A stretch of 64,000 nt of DNA from Bosea vestrisii. GTDB lineage: Bacteria; Pseudomonadota; Alphaproteobacteria; Rhizobiales; Beijerinckiaceae. The stretch lies in NCBI RefSeq assembly GCF_030144325.1, contig NZ_CP126307.1:1116001-1180000 (forward strand), read 5' to 3'. Made by a program: the position numbers and the translations under genes. Positions 7,534-14,893 of the stretch are shown here, in pieces (positions within the stretch are counted from its first letter, which is position 1; each line of letters starts with the position of its first letter). Below the pieces are notes generated by a model that was not told the origin of the DNA, searched no databases, and worked only from the letters and a program-made list of their open reading frames with translations.

Positions 7534-8280
7534 TCAGCCCCGGCCACCGCTCCGGCTCGCAGCGCGGAACTCCGATGGGGTCAGACCGAAGCGTCGCTTG
7601 AACTGCCGGTTGAAGGACGAGGCGTTCTGATAGCCGAGGCCATAGGCGATCTCGGAGACCGACAGTGCTGTCATGGCCAGTTGCTCGGCAGCCTCGTCGA
7701 ACAACCGGGTCAGTTGCGATTGCTTTGGCGACTGCCCGGTTGTCGCCCGGAACAGGGCATGAAACCGGCTCTGTCCGAGGCCGGCCGTCCGCGCCATCTC
7801 GGCGACGCTCCCCGCCCCACCATCGCGAGCAAGGTCGATGACGCGGCTTTCCGCGCGCGACAGCGGCCGGGGCATGGCGCGTGGCACAACCAGCTGCAGC
7901 CCGGCCAGAGCCATGTGGGCGGCATCATCGGCTCGACAGGCGCCGACTTCAACCTCGGCGCCGAGCTGGCGGAACATCCGCCATAGCCAGGGCTCGATCC
8001 GCGTCAGCGACGGCAGTGCATCGCGCAGCAGGGCAGGCGCCGCCTCGCCGGCGAAGGCCGACGCCTCGACATCGAGGATGAGCATGCTGCAATCCGCCGT
8101 CGGCTCGAAATCGTGCTCGTGATCGCGCGGGATGATCGCGACGCACTGGCTCGAGACGACGCTGCAATGTCCTTCGACATCGAGCCGCATCGCGCCCTGC
8201 ATCGGCAGCAGAATCTGGCTGTAGTCGTGGCGGTGGCGGTCGCCACCGCGATAGCTGCGGATTTCGAGATGAACCGACAT
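7534..8280 (-). CDS. AraC-family regulator with N-terminal cupin
   Basis: A 248-residue regulator. The N-terminal cupin has His-rich ligand positions (RHRHDYSQ, IPRDHEHDF), so it may bind a metal or small ligand. The C-terminal region (about 145-248) carries the AraC double helix-turn-helix (VAEMARTAGLGQSRFHALFRA, then VSEIAYGLGYQNASSFNRQF) and the closing FGLTPSEFR. No clear target operon is adjacent; the membrane protein and monooxygenase genes lie upstream on the same strand. Confidence 0.88.
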   Translation of the reverse strand: MSVHLEIRSYRGGDRHRHDYSQILLPMQGAMRLDVEGHCSVVSSQCVAIIPRDHEHDFEPTADCSMLILDVEASAFAGEAAPALLRDALPSLTRIEPWLWRMFRQLGAEVEVGACRADDAAHMALAGLQLVVPRAMPRPLSRAESRVIDLARDGGAGSVAEMARTAGLGQSRFHALFRATTGQSPKQSQLTRLFDEAAEQLAMTALSVSEIAYGLGYQNASSFNRQFKRRFGLTPSEFRAASRSGGRG

Positions 8281-8359
8281 CGCCCGCTCACGCGCAAGGG
8301 ATCATGCCGCGCATTTGCCGCCGATTACCGCAGGCGATCAAGAGGCACGCTGCCGTGCC

Positions 8360-8578
8360 TCAGCCGCCTGCCGCCTGCTGCGCCGCGATGCGCTGCAGGA
8401 AGATCGCCGCAACGGTCAACACGAAGCCTATCCACCACAGTGGCGAGCGCAGGCTTTTACCCGAGCCGAGCGGCTCGGCCGCGATCTTGCCCGACAGGCG
8501 TTGATAAATCGGCCAGGCGAAGCAGGAGAAGCCGAGGAGGCCAAGGCCGAGCGAGATTTCATTCAGTCCGATCGTCAC
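8360..8578 (-). CDS. 72-residue two-helix membrane protein
   Basis: A small protein with two hydrophobic stretches (about 8-24, LGLGLLGFSCFAWPIY, and 49-65, WWIGFVLTVAAIFLQ). The start is a GTG that overlaps the stop of the upstream flavin monooxygenase by four bases (GTGA), which implies translational coupling. No family is recognised. The coupling suggests a role tied to the monooxygenase, such as membrane association, but this is inference. Confidence 0.65.
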   Translation of the reverse strand: MTIGLNEISLGLGLLGFSCFAWPIYQRLSGKIAAEPLGSGKSLRSPLWWIGFVLTVAAIFLQRIAAQQAAGG

Positions 8579-9849
8579 CGCTCTACCCCCTCTCCGGTGA
8601 GTGCCGGGCGATCGCTTTCACCAGCAATCGCAGGTTCCTTCAACCCCAGCCTTCGCAGCGGATTGCCGACCAGGCCAGCCACCAGCAGCGCCAGCATCCG
8701 GTCGATGCCCGGCAATCGCGCCAAAGGCGGCACTACCTTGTCGCGGATCAGCGGCAGCACGGCGCTGTCCGACTGGTAGAACGGCGTGAACATCCGGCTT
8801 GCCGCCTGATAAAGCCGAATGTGCCAGCGGCGCAGCTCGGCATAGCGGGACAATGCAGCGTCAAGGTCGGCAGTATCGTCGAGCGCCACGGCCAAAGCAT
8901 GGGCATCGAGCAGGGCCATGTTCGCCCCCTGCCCCAGCTGCGGACTGGTCGAATGGGCGGCATCGCCAATGAAGGCGAGCCGCCGACCGACAGGTTGCGG
9001 CAGCGTCTGGTGGCGATAGCTCGCGAAGCTCAGTTGCTCGGGATCGGCGATCTGGGCGAGCAGCGGCGCGGTCGCCGGCCAGGTCCGCTCGACCTCGTCT
9101 TTCCAGGCGGCCAGCCCGACACTGCGCCAGGCTTCGAGCGCGTCAGTCTTCAGGCTCCAGAACAGTGCCGCCTGCGGCTCCGGCTCTGCGCCATGACGTC
9201 CGATCGGCAAAACTCCGACCATGACACTGGCGCGCCGATAGCGCTGTTCGAGCGCATGGCGGTCGAAGCCGGTTTCGCCAAGCGGGACATTGGCCCAGAG
9301 CGCGCCATAGCTCAACGGCACGCTCACCACCGGCCGAACGGCATGGCCGAGCAGGGCTGAGCGCGTGCCTGAGGCGTCGACGACGAGATCGAACGGGCCG
9401 ATGCGGTGGCCGCTCGCCGCAAGCAGCGAGGCCTTGCCGTCGCCGCCCGCCTCGACATCGACGATCTCGACCCCGGTCTCGATCGCGATGGGTTGCCGCT
9501 GCACGGCGGTAAACAGCATCTCGAACAGCGCAGCGCGGTGGATGCCGACGCCGAAGCGTTCGCGCTTCAGCGCGGCATAGCGCACGTCGAGCACGACCGA
9601 GCCCGTGACCGCATTCAGCCCGAACAACCGGTCGATCCGGCTGCCCGCAGCGATCAGCGGCGCAGCAAGCCCGAGCGCATCCAGCACGGCGAGCCCGCTC
9701 GGCTGCAAGATCAGGCCGGAGCCGAGCGGCTGCGGCTCGCTGAAACGCTCGACCAGCGTGACAATGTGGCCGGCGCGTTCGAGTAGCAGCGCCGCCGCAA
9801 GACCGGCGGTTCCGCACCCGATGATCGCGATCGCGTGGCTGCGACTCAT
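8575..9849 (-). CDS. FAD-dependent monooxygenase (UbiH/PHBH superfamily)
   Basis: A 424-residue flavoprotein aromatic hydroxylase-like enzyme. The dinucleotide-binding motif GCGTAG lies at residues 11-16 with the acidic end of beta-2 near VTLVER. The DG-like motif is VVDASGTRSAL (about 156-166). The GD motif GDAAHSTSPQLGQG lies at 295-308 and contacts the FAD ribose. The substrate is not predictable. The protein is slightly longer than typical, with a hydrophobic C-terminal tail. It is the last large gene of the ilvI-ilvN transcription direction, 20 bp after ilvN, and is coupled to a small membrane protein. Confidence 0.88.
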   Translation of the reverse strand: MSRSHAIAIIGCGTAGLAAALLLERAGHIVTLVERFSEPQPLGSGLILQPSGLAVLDALGLAAPLIAAGSRIDRLFGLNAVTGSVVLDVRYAALKRERFGVGIHRAALFEMLFTAVQRQPIAIETGVEIVDVEAGGDGKASLLAASGHRIGPFDLVVDASGTRSALLGHAVRPVVSVPLSYGALWANVPLGETGFDRHALEQRYRRASVMVGVLPIGRHGAEPEPQAALFWSLKTDALEAWRSVGLAAWKDEVERTWPATAPLLAQIADPEQLSFASYRHQTLPQPVGRRLAFIGDAAHSTSPQLGQGANMALLDAHALAVALDDTADLDAALSRYAELRRWHIRLYQAASRMFTPFYQSDSAVLPLIRDKVVPPLARLPGIDRMLALLVAGLVGNPLRRLGLKEPAIAGESDRPALTGEGVER

Positions 9850-9869
9850 GTCGCAACCAGCCTACCGAC

Positions 9870-10406
9870 CTACATCGCCTCCGGGCCGCGGCTCATCGCC
9901 GCGATGCCGGTGCGCGAAACCTCGGTGAGGCCGACCACCGTCATCAGCTTGATGAAACGCTCGATCTCCTCGGTCGCGCCGGTGAGCTCGAAGACGAAGG
10001 AGGTCAGCGTCGCATCGAGCGTGCGCGCGCCGAAGGCGGCGGCGAGCCTCATCGCCTCGAGACGATAGTCGCCCTTGCCGACGACCTTGAGCAGGCAGAG
10101 CTCGCGCTCGATCGCCTCGCCCTGCAGGGTCAGATCGACGACGCGATGCACCGGCACCAGCCGGTCGAGATGCGCCTTGATCTGGTCGATCACATTCGCC
10201 GTACCGGAGGTGACGACGGTGATGCGCGAGAGGTGCTTCTCGTGCTCGGTCTCGGAGACGGTGAGGCTCTCGATGTTGTAGCCGCGGCCGGAAAACAGGC
10301 CGGCGATGCGGGCGAGAACGCCCGGCTCGTTGTCGACGATCACCGCCAGGGTGTGGCGGGCGATCGGCTGGGCGGTCGGGGCGGTCGGGTAATGCGTCGT
10401 GTTCAT
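9870..10406 (-). CDS. ilvN: Acetolactate synthase small (regulatory) subunit
   Basis: The regulatory subunit of acetohydroxyacid synthase, which binds Val to mediate feedback inhibition and raises activity of the large subunit. It has 178 residues. An N-terminal ACT domain begins at about residue 20 (LAVIVDNEPGVLARIAGLF, RGYNIESLTVS). The C-terminal domain carries KVVGKGDYRLEAMRLAAAFGAR. The gene overlaps the upstream GST gene by 4 bp. It is separated from ilvI by racemase and GST genes, which is unusual because the two subunits are normally adjacent. Alternate symbol ilvH. Confidence 0.96.
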   Translation of the reverse strand: MNTTHYPTAPTAQPIARHTLAVIVDNEPGVLARIAGLFSGRGYNIESLTVSETEHEKHLSRITVVTSGTANVIDQIKAHLDRLVPVHRVVDLTLQGEAIERELCLLKVVGKGDYRLEAMRLAAAFGARTLDATLTSFVFELTGATEEIERFIKLMTVVGLTEVSRTGIAAMSRGPEAM

Positions 10407-11116
10407 CGCTGGGCCTTGCTGCGGCTGAGATTTGGGCGAAAATCGATCAGGACAGGTTCGTCGACCTCGTCCTCGGATACGATCCAGGGCTCGGCCAGCG
10501 CGGCCTCGCGCCAGGCGTGGAAGCCGGCAGTGCCCTGTACGGTCTCGACATAGGCGGCGCTGACAGGATCGAGCGCGATCGAATAGGTGGTGAAGCGGCT
10601 GGCCACTGGCGCGAACATCGCATCGGCCGCACTGAACTCCCCGAACAGGAAAGGCCCGTCTGCCCCGAAACGCTGCCGCGCATCATGCCAGATCTCGGTG
10701 ACGCGGGCGATATCGGCCGCGACCGCCTCACCGCGATCGCGCGCCGGGTGCACCCAGGCGAGGTTCATCGGGCAGGCGCCGCGCAAGGCGGTGAAGCTGG
10801 AGTGCATTTCGGCCGAAATCGAGCGTGCCAGCGCCCGCGCCGCCGGATCGCGCGGCCAGATCGGCAGCTCGGGATGCTTATCGGCGAGATATTCGATGAT
10901 GGCGATCGAATCCCAGACCGCGATCGCCCCGTCGACGAGCGAGGGAACCTTGCGGGCGGGCGTGTACTCGGCAACGGCGCGCTTCCACTCCGGATCGTCG
11001 AAAGTCGGCCCGAACGGCACCAGCACCTCCTCGAACGGAATGCCGAACTCGGCCAGCACCAGCCAAGGCCGCAGCGACCAGGAGGAATGGGTCTTGTTGG
11101 CGATGATCAGCTTCAC
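10403..11116 (-). CDS. Glutathione S-transferase family protein
   Basis: A 237-residue protein with an N-terminal thioredoxin-like domain (residues 1-80). The segment THSSWSLRPWLVL (9-21) carries a serine cluster at the usual catalytic position, and KVPSLVDGAIAVWDSIAIIEYL (56-77) contains the glutathione-binding cis-Pro and DS pair. The C-terminal half is the helical GST domain. It overlaps the racemase gene upstream and ilvN downstream by 4 bp each, so it is translationally coupled in the ilv operon. The substrate is unknown. Confidence 0.9.
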   Translation of the reverse strand: MKLIIANKTHSSWSLRPWLVLAEFGIPFEEVLVPFGPTFDDPEWKRAVAEYTPARKVPSLVDGAIAVWDSIAIIEYLADKHPELPIWPRDPAARALARSISAEMHSSFTALRGACPMNLAWVHPARDRGEAVAADIARVTEIWHDARQRFGADGPFLFGEFSAADAMFAPVASRFTTYSIALDPVSAAYVETVQGTAGFHAWREAALAEPWIVSEDEVDEPVLIDFRPNLSRSKAQR

Positions 11117-11820
11117 GCCGCCTGCTCCATCGCCAGGGTGAAGTCGAGCGCCGCCTCGACATGGAGCGCCGTGGTGTCGAAGACCGGCAGCTCGAAATCG
11201 GCCTCCGAGACCAACAGCCCGATCTCGGTGCAGCCGAGGATGACGCCGTCGGCGCCCTCCTCCCGCGCCGCCCTTGCGACGATCTCGCGATAGCGCGCCT
11301 TCGAGGCCGGCAGCACCTGCCCGCGGCAGAGCTCCTCATAGATGATGCGGTGGACGTCGGCCCGCTCCGCCTCGTCCGGCACCAGCGCCTCGACGCCGAA
11401 GGCGCCGAGCCCGTCGCGATAAAAGCGCTGCTCCATGGTGAAGCGTGTCGCCAGCAGCAACGGTCGGCGCGATGTGCTCTTGCGGATCGCCTTGGCGGTG
11501 ACGTCGGCGAGATGCAGGAAGGGCAGGTTCGTCGCCTGGGTGATGTGATCGGCGAGCTTGTGCATGGTGTTGGTGGCCAGCACGATGCAGACTGCCCCGC
11601 CCTGCTCGAGCCGGCGTGCGCTCGCCGCCATCGCCGCCCCGGCGCGGTCCCAGTCGCCCTTCGCCTGCATCTCGGCGATCGCCGAGAAGTCGATCGAGTG
11701 CAGCAGGACATCGGCCGAATGCAGCCCGCCCTGGCGCGCCCGCACGCCCTCGTTCAGCAGCCGGTAATAGACTGCCGTCGATTCCCAGCTCATTCCGCCG
11801 ATCAGGCCGATGGTCGCCAT
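11113..11820 (-). CDS. Aspartate/glutamate racemase family protein (YgeA-like)
   Basis: A 235-residue amino-acid racemase. The first catalytic loop reads ATNTMHK, with Thr83 where many racemases have Cys. The second reads GCTEIG, with Cys197. This Thr83/Cys197 pair matches what is known for E. coli YgeA, which racemises L-Asp/L-Glu with one-sided preference. The N-terminal IGLIGGMSWEST is the family start. The gene overlaps the GST gene by 4 bp and follows ilvI after a palindromic repeat, so it is probably part of the ilvI-ilvN transcript. Activity is inferred from the family. Confidence 0.9.
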   Translation of the reverse strand: MATIGLIGGMSWESTAVYYRLLNEGVRARQGGLHSADVLLHSIDFSAIAEMQAKGDWDRAGAAMAASARRLEQGGAVCIVLATNTMHKLADHITQATNLPFLHLADVTAKAIRKSTSRRPLLLATRFTMEQRFYRDGLGAFGVEALVPDEAERADVHRIIYEELCRGQVLPASKARYREIVARAAREEGADGVILGCTEIGLLVSEADFELPVFDTTALHVEAALDFTLAMEQAA

Positions 11821-11840
11821 GCGGTTCCCCTATGCCGAAG

Positions 11841-11950
11841 CCGTCATTCTCGGGCGAAGCGAAGCGCAGACCCGAGAATCTCAGGACGAGAAGGCGCCGG
11901 CTGGCGCCTCACTCCTCCTGAGATGCTCGGGTCAGGCCCGAGCATGACGG
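11841..11950. repeat. Intergenic inverted repeat between ilvI and the racemase gene
   Basis: The outer arms CCGTCATTCTCGGGC and GCCCGAGCATGACGG are near-perfect complements at the ends of a 110-base element. Inner arms (ACCCGAGAATCTCAGGA and TCCTGAGATGCTCGGGT) and a central AGGCGCCGGCTGGCGCCT hairpin make a long folded structure. It looks like an interspersed element rather than a simple terminator, since it has no T-run. Confidence 0.75.
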
Positions 11951-11957
11951 TGCCCAA

Positions 11958-13721
11958 TCAAACCAGCTGCTTGCCCTTGGCGTCGATGATCTCGCCGGTA
12001 TCGCCCTCGAAATCGGGCAGGATCATCTCGTTATGCGCCTTGCCCGACGGGATCATCGGGAAGCAGTTCTCTTCCTTCGCCACCAGGCAGTCGAAGATCA
12101 CTGGGCCCGGCGTTTCGATCATCTCCATGATGGCGCGGTCGAGATCGGCCGGATCGGAGCAGCGGATGCCGTGGCCGCCATAGGCCTCCGCCAATTTGAC
12201 GAAGTCCGGCAGCGAGGCCGAGTAGCTCTCCGAATAGCGCCCGCCATGCAGCAGTTCCTGCCATTGGCGCACCATGCCCATGTACTCGTTGTTGAGGATG
12301 AAGACCTTGACCGGCAGCCGGTACTGCACCGCCGTCGACATCTCCTGCATGTTCATCAGGATCGAAGCCTCGCCGGCGACGTCGATAACGAGCGCGTCGC
12401 GGTGCTTCATCTGCACGCCGATCGCCGCCGGCAGGCCGTAACCCATCGTCCCCAGGCCGCCCGACGTCATCCAGCGGTTCGGTTCCTGGAAGCGCAGATA
12501 CTGCGCCGCCCACATCTGGTGCTGGCCGACTTCGGTGGTGAAGTAGGTGTTGCGGTCCTTGGTCAGTTCATAGAGCCTCTCGAGCGCATATTGCGGCTTG
12601 ATCACCGAGCCGGACTGCTTGTAGCCGAGGCTGTTCCGCGCCCGCCAACCATCGATCTGCGTCCACCAGGCGGTGAGCGCGGTCTTGTCGATCTGCGGCG
12701 AGGTCTCGCGCCAGATCCGGACCATGTCCTCGAGCACATGGGCGCAGTCGCCGATGATGCCGATGTCGACCTTGACGTTCTTGTTGATCGAGGACGGGTC
12801 GATGTCGATGTGGATCTTCTTCGAGTGCGGCGAAAAGGCATCGAGCCGGCCGGTGATCCGGTCGTCGAAGCGCGCACCGATATTGATCATGACGTCACAG
12901 TCATGCATCGCCAGATTCGCCTCGTAGGTGCCGTGCATGCCGAGCATGCCCAGCCACTGCCTGTCGGCGGCCGGGAAGGCGCCGAGCCCCATCAGGGTCG
13001 AGGTCACCGGATAGCCGGTCAGCCGCGCCAGTTCCCGCAGCAGCGCCGAGGCATGCGGGCCGGCGTTGATGACGCCGCCGCCGGTGTAGAACACCGGCTT
13101 CTTCGCCTTGGCGATCAACTCGACCGCGGCCTTGATCTTGTTGAGGTCGCCCTTGACCACCGGCCGATAGGTCTTGTGCTGGTTGTCGCGCGGGCGGCTA
13201 TAGGCGCCGGTCGCGAACTGGATGTCCTTGGGCACGTCGATCACGACCGGTCCGGGACGGCCATTGGCCGCGACATAGAAGGCCTCGTGCAGAACGCGCG
13301 GCAGATCGGCGATGCTCTTCACCAGGTAGTTGTGCTTGGTGCAGGAGCGGGTGATGCCGACCGTGTCGCATTCCTGGAAGGCGTCCGAGCCGATCAGATG
13401 CGTCGGGACCTGGCCGGTGATGACGACGAGCGGGATCGAGTCGAGCAGCGCGTCGGTCAGGCCGGTGACGGCATTGGTCGCGCCGGGGCCGGAGGTGACG
13501 AGCACGCAGCCGACCTTGCCCGGCGCCGAGCGGGCATAGCCCTCGGCGGCGTGGACGGCGCCCTGCTCGTGGCGGACGAGCACGTGCTTGACCTTGTCCT
13601 GCTGGAAGATCGCGTCGTAGATCGGCAGTACGGCGCCGCCGGGATAGCCGAAGAGATGCTCCACGCCCTGGTCCTGGAGGGCGCGAACGACCATCTCGGC
13701 GCCGGTCATCATCTCGCTCAT
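11958..13721 (-). CDS. ilvI: Acetolactate synthase large (catalytic) subunit
   Basis: The thiamine diphosphate enzyme that forms acetolactate or acetohydroxybutyrate from pyruvate, the first common step of branched-chain amino acid synthesis. It has 587 residues. The N-terminal Pyr domain contains the catalytic Glu in LVRHEQGAVHAAEGYAR (about 50-65). A central FAD-binding domain follows. The C-terminal PP domain has the alpha-type diphosphate motif AGEASILMNMQEM and NNEYMGMVRQWQ. The gene lies downstream of a leader peptide and terminator (13768-13874) that probably regulate it by attenuation. Alternate symbols ilvB, ilvG. Confidence 0.97.
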   Translation of the reverse strand: MSEMMTGAEMVVRALQDQGVEHLFGYPGGAVLPIYDAIFQQDKVKHVLVRHEQGAVHAAEGYARSAPGKVGCVLVTSGPGATNAVTGLTDALLDSIPLVVITGQVPTHLIGSDAFQECDTVGITRSCTKHNYLVKSIADLPRVLHEAFYVAANGRPGPVVIDVPKDIQFATGAYSRPRDNQHKTYRPVVKGDLNKIKAAVELIAKAKKPVFYTGGGVINAGPHASALLRELARLTGYPVTSTLMGLGAFPAADRQWLGMLGMHGTYEANLAMHDCDVMINIGARFDDRITGRLDAFSPHSKKIHIDIDPSSINKNVKVDIGIIGDCAHVLEDMVRIWRETSPQIDKTALTAWWTQIDGWRARNSLGYKQSGSVIKPQYALERLYELTKDRNTYFTTEVGQHQMWAAQYLRFQEPNRWMTSGGLGTMGYGLPAAIGVQMKHRDALVIDVAGEASILMNMQEMSTAVQYRLPVKVFILNNEYMGMVRQWQELLHGGRYSESYSASLPDFVKLAEAYGGHGIRCSDPADLDRAIMEMIETPGPVIFDCLVAKEENCFPMIPSGKAHNEMILPDFEGDTGEIIDAKGKQLV

Positions 13722-13767
13722 AACGGTCTCCTACGGAGGTCTGTCTGTCGGTGTCGGTCGGAAAAAG

Positions 13768-13794
13768 GCAATAAAAAAGGCCCTCGAGGGGCCT
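13768..13794 (-). terminator. ilvI: Attenuator terminator in the ilvI leader
   Basis: The leader RNA contains AGGCCCCTCGAGGGCCT followed by TTTTTTATT, a GC-rich hairpin with a strong T-run. It lies between the leader peptide and ilvI. The 5' arm (GGCCCCT) is exactly complementary to AGGGGCC just after the leader stop codon (13834-13840). The two pairings are mutually exclusive, as expected for terminator and antiterminator. Confidence 0.85.
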
Positions 13795-13838
13795 GGGCGT
13801 GCGCTGGCGTCGGGGACGCCCGGTTGTTAAACCGGCCC

Positions 13839-13874
13839 CTACCAGCGCACCTGTACGATAATAAGCTTGCGCAT
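13839..13874 (-). CDS. ilvI operon leader peptide (MRKLIIVQVRW)
   Basis: An 11-codon reading frame reading M-R-K-L-I-I-V-Q-V-R-W-stop, with Leu, Ile, Ile and Val in a row and another Val two codons later. The codons CTT, ATT and GTA are ones that a GC-rich genome seldom uses. The end of the frame (GTGCGCTGG, 13842-13850) pairs perfectly over 9 bp with CCAGCGCAC at 13799-13807, and AGGGGCC follows the stop. Ribosome stalling at the Leu-Ile-Val codons would therefore switch the downstream terminator. A weak AGGG lies 7 bases before the ATG. The content matches known ilv leader peptides. Confidence 0.85.
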   Translation of the reverse strand: MRKLIIVQVRW

Positions 13875-13905
13875 GTCGCAGCCCTGTCGAAGCGAAAGTT
13901 GCCGG

Positions 13906-13934
13906 ACGCTAAACGAGCAGCGCCGCATGGTCAA
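13906..13934 (-). promoter_or_regulatory. ilvI: Probable promoter of the ilvI leader
   Basis: TTGACC (13929-13934) is followed after exactly 17 bases by TAGCGT (13906-13911). This gives a 5/6 match at -35 and a weak -10. Initiation would fall near 13899, about 25 bases before the leader ATG and about 180 before ilvI. The -35 box overlaps the miaA stop codon. Confidence 0.5.
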
Positions 13935-14875
13935 GCGGGATTAGAGCCGGCAATCCAGGCGCCCCCGGAGCAGGCAGACAGCGCCACATCCAGCGCCGCC
14001 TCCGGCGACGCCGCCGTCCAGCCTTCCATCTGGTGGCGGAACCAGGTCACCTGCCGCTTCGCGTAGGCGCGGGTATCGGCCTTGCCGCGTGCGACTGCCT
14101 CGTCCAGCGAAAGCCGGCCGTCGAGATAGGCGATCAACCCCGGCACGCCATGGGCACGCATCACCGGCAGCAGCGGATCGAGCCTCCGCTCGCGCAAGAC
14201 CGCGACCTCGTCGAGCGCGCCTTGCGCCATCATCGCATCGAAGCGCCGGTCGATCCGGGTGCGCACCAGCTCCCGCTCCGGCGCGAGGAACAGCTTGAGC
14301 AGGTCCTGTCCCGACAATGGCCCCGGCCGCCTCGAACCCTGGAAGCTCGCCAGCGATCGGCCTGTCGCCTGCAACACCTCCAGCGCCCGCATCACCCGCA
14401 GCCGATCGCTCGGCCGCAGGCGTGCCGCCATCTCCGAATCCTTTAGGGCAAGCTCGGCATGCAGCTCGCCGGTCTCGCGCTCCGCCGCCCAGGCTCGAAA
14501 CTCTGCACGGACTTCGTCCGGCACCGGCGGGATCTCAGAAAGCCCCTCGGTCAGCGCCTTGAAGTAGAGCCCGGTGCCGCCGACCAGCACCGGCAGGGCA
14601 CCCTGACCTGCGAGTTCCTGCAGCAGCGCCGTGACCTCCGCCGCATAGGCCGCGGCCGAATGGTTCACCGCGCCATCGATGTGCCCATAGAGCCGGTGCG
14701 GGACCTCGCCCATCTCCGCCGGCGTCGGCCGCGCCGTGATGACCTGGAGGTCGCGATAGACCTGCATCGAGTCCGTATTGACCACGACGCCGCCGAAACG
14801 GCGCGCCAGCGCGACGGCAAGCGCCGACTTGCCGCTCGCGGTCGGACCTGCGATGAGCACCGCGCTGTATTTCAC
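13931..14875 (-). CDS. miaA: tRNA dimethylallyltransferase
   Basis: This enzyme transfers the dimethylallyl group to A37 of tRNAs reading UNN codons. It has 314 residues from a GTG start (MKYSAVLIAG). The P-loop GPTASGKS lies at 10-17. NTDSMQVYRDL carries the catalytic Asp and tRNA-binding residues, followed by YGHIDG and VLVGGTGLYFKAL. The start is chosen because homology begins there, with AAGGAG 11 bases upstream inside the start region of the divergent serB. The open frame extends much further 5' opposite serB without homology. It lies just upstream of the ilvI leader. Confidence 0.95.
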   Translation of the reverse strand: MKYSAVLIAGPTASGKSALAVALARRFGGVVVNTDSMQVYRDLQVITARPTPAEMGEVPHRLYGHIDGAVNHSAAAYAAEVTALLQELAGQGALPVLVGGTGLYFKALTEGLSEIPPVPDEVRAEFRAWAAERETGELHAELALKDSEMAARLRPSDRLRVMRALEVLQATGRSLASFQGSRRPGPLSGQDLLKLFLAPERELVRTRIDRRFDAMMAQGALDEVAVLRERRLDPLLPVMRAHGVPGLIAYLDGRLSLDEAVARGKADTRAYAKRQVTWFRHQMEGWTAASPEAALDVALSACSGGAWIAGSNPA

Positions 14876-14893
14876 TTCGCTTCCGGCTCCTTC

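Noticed and set aside
12033..14066. Open frame of about 680 codons on the plus strand
   Set aside because: It is antisense to ilvI and the attenuator and has no recognisable domain.
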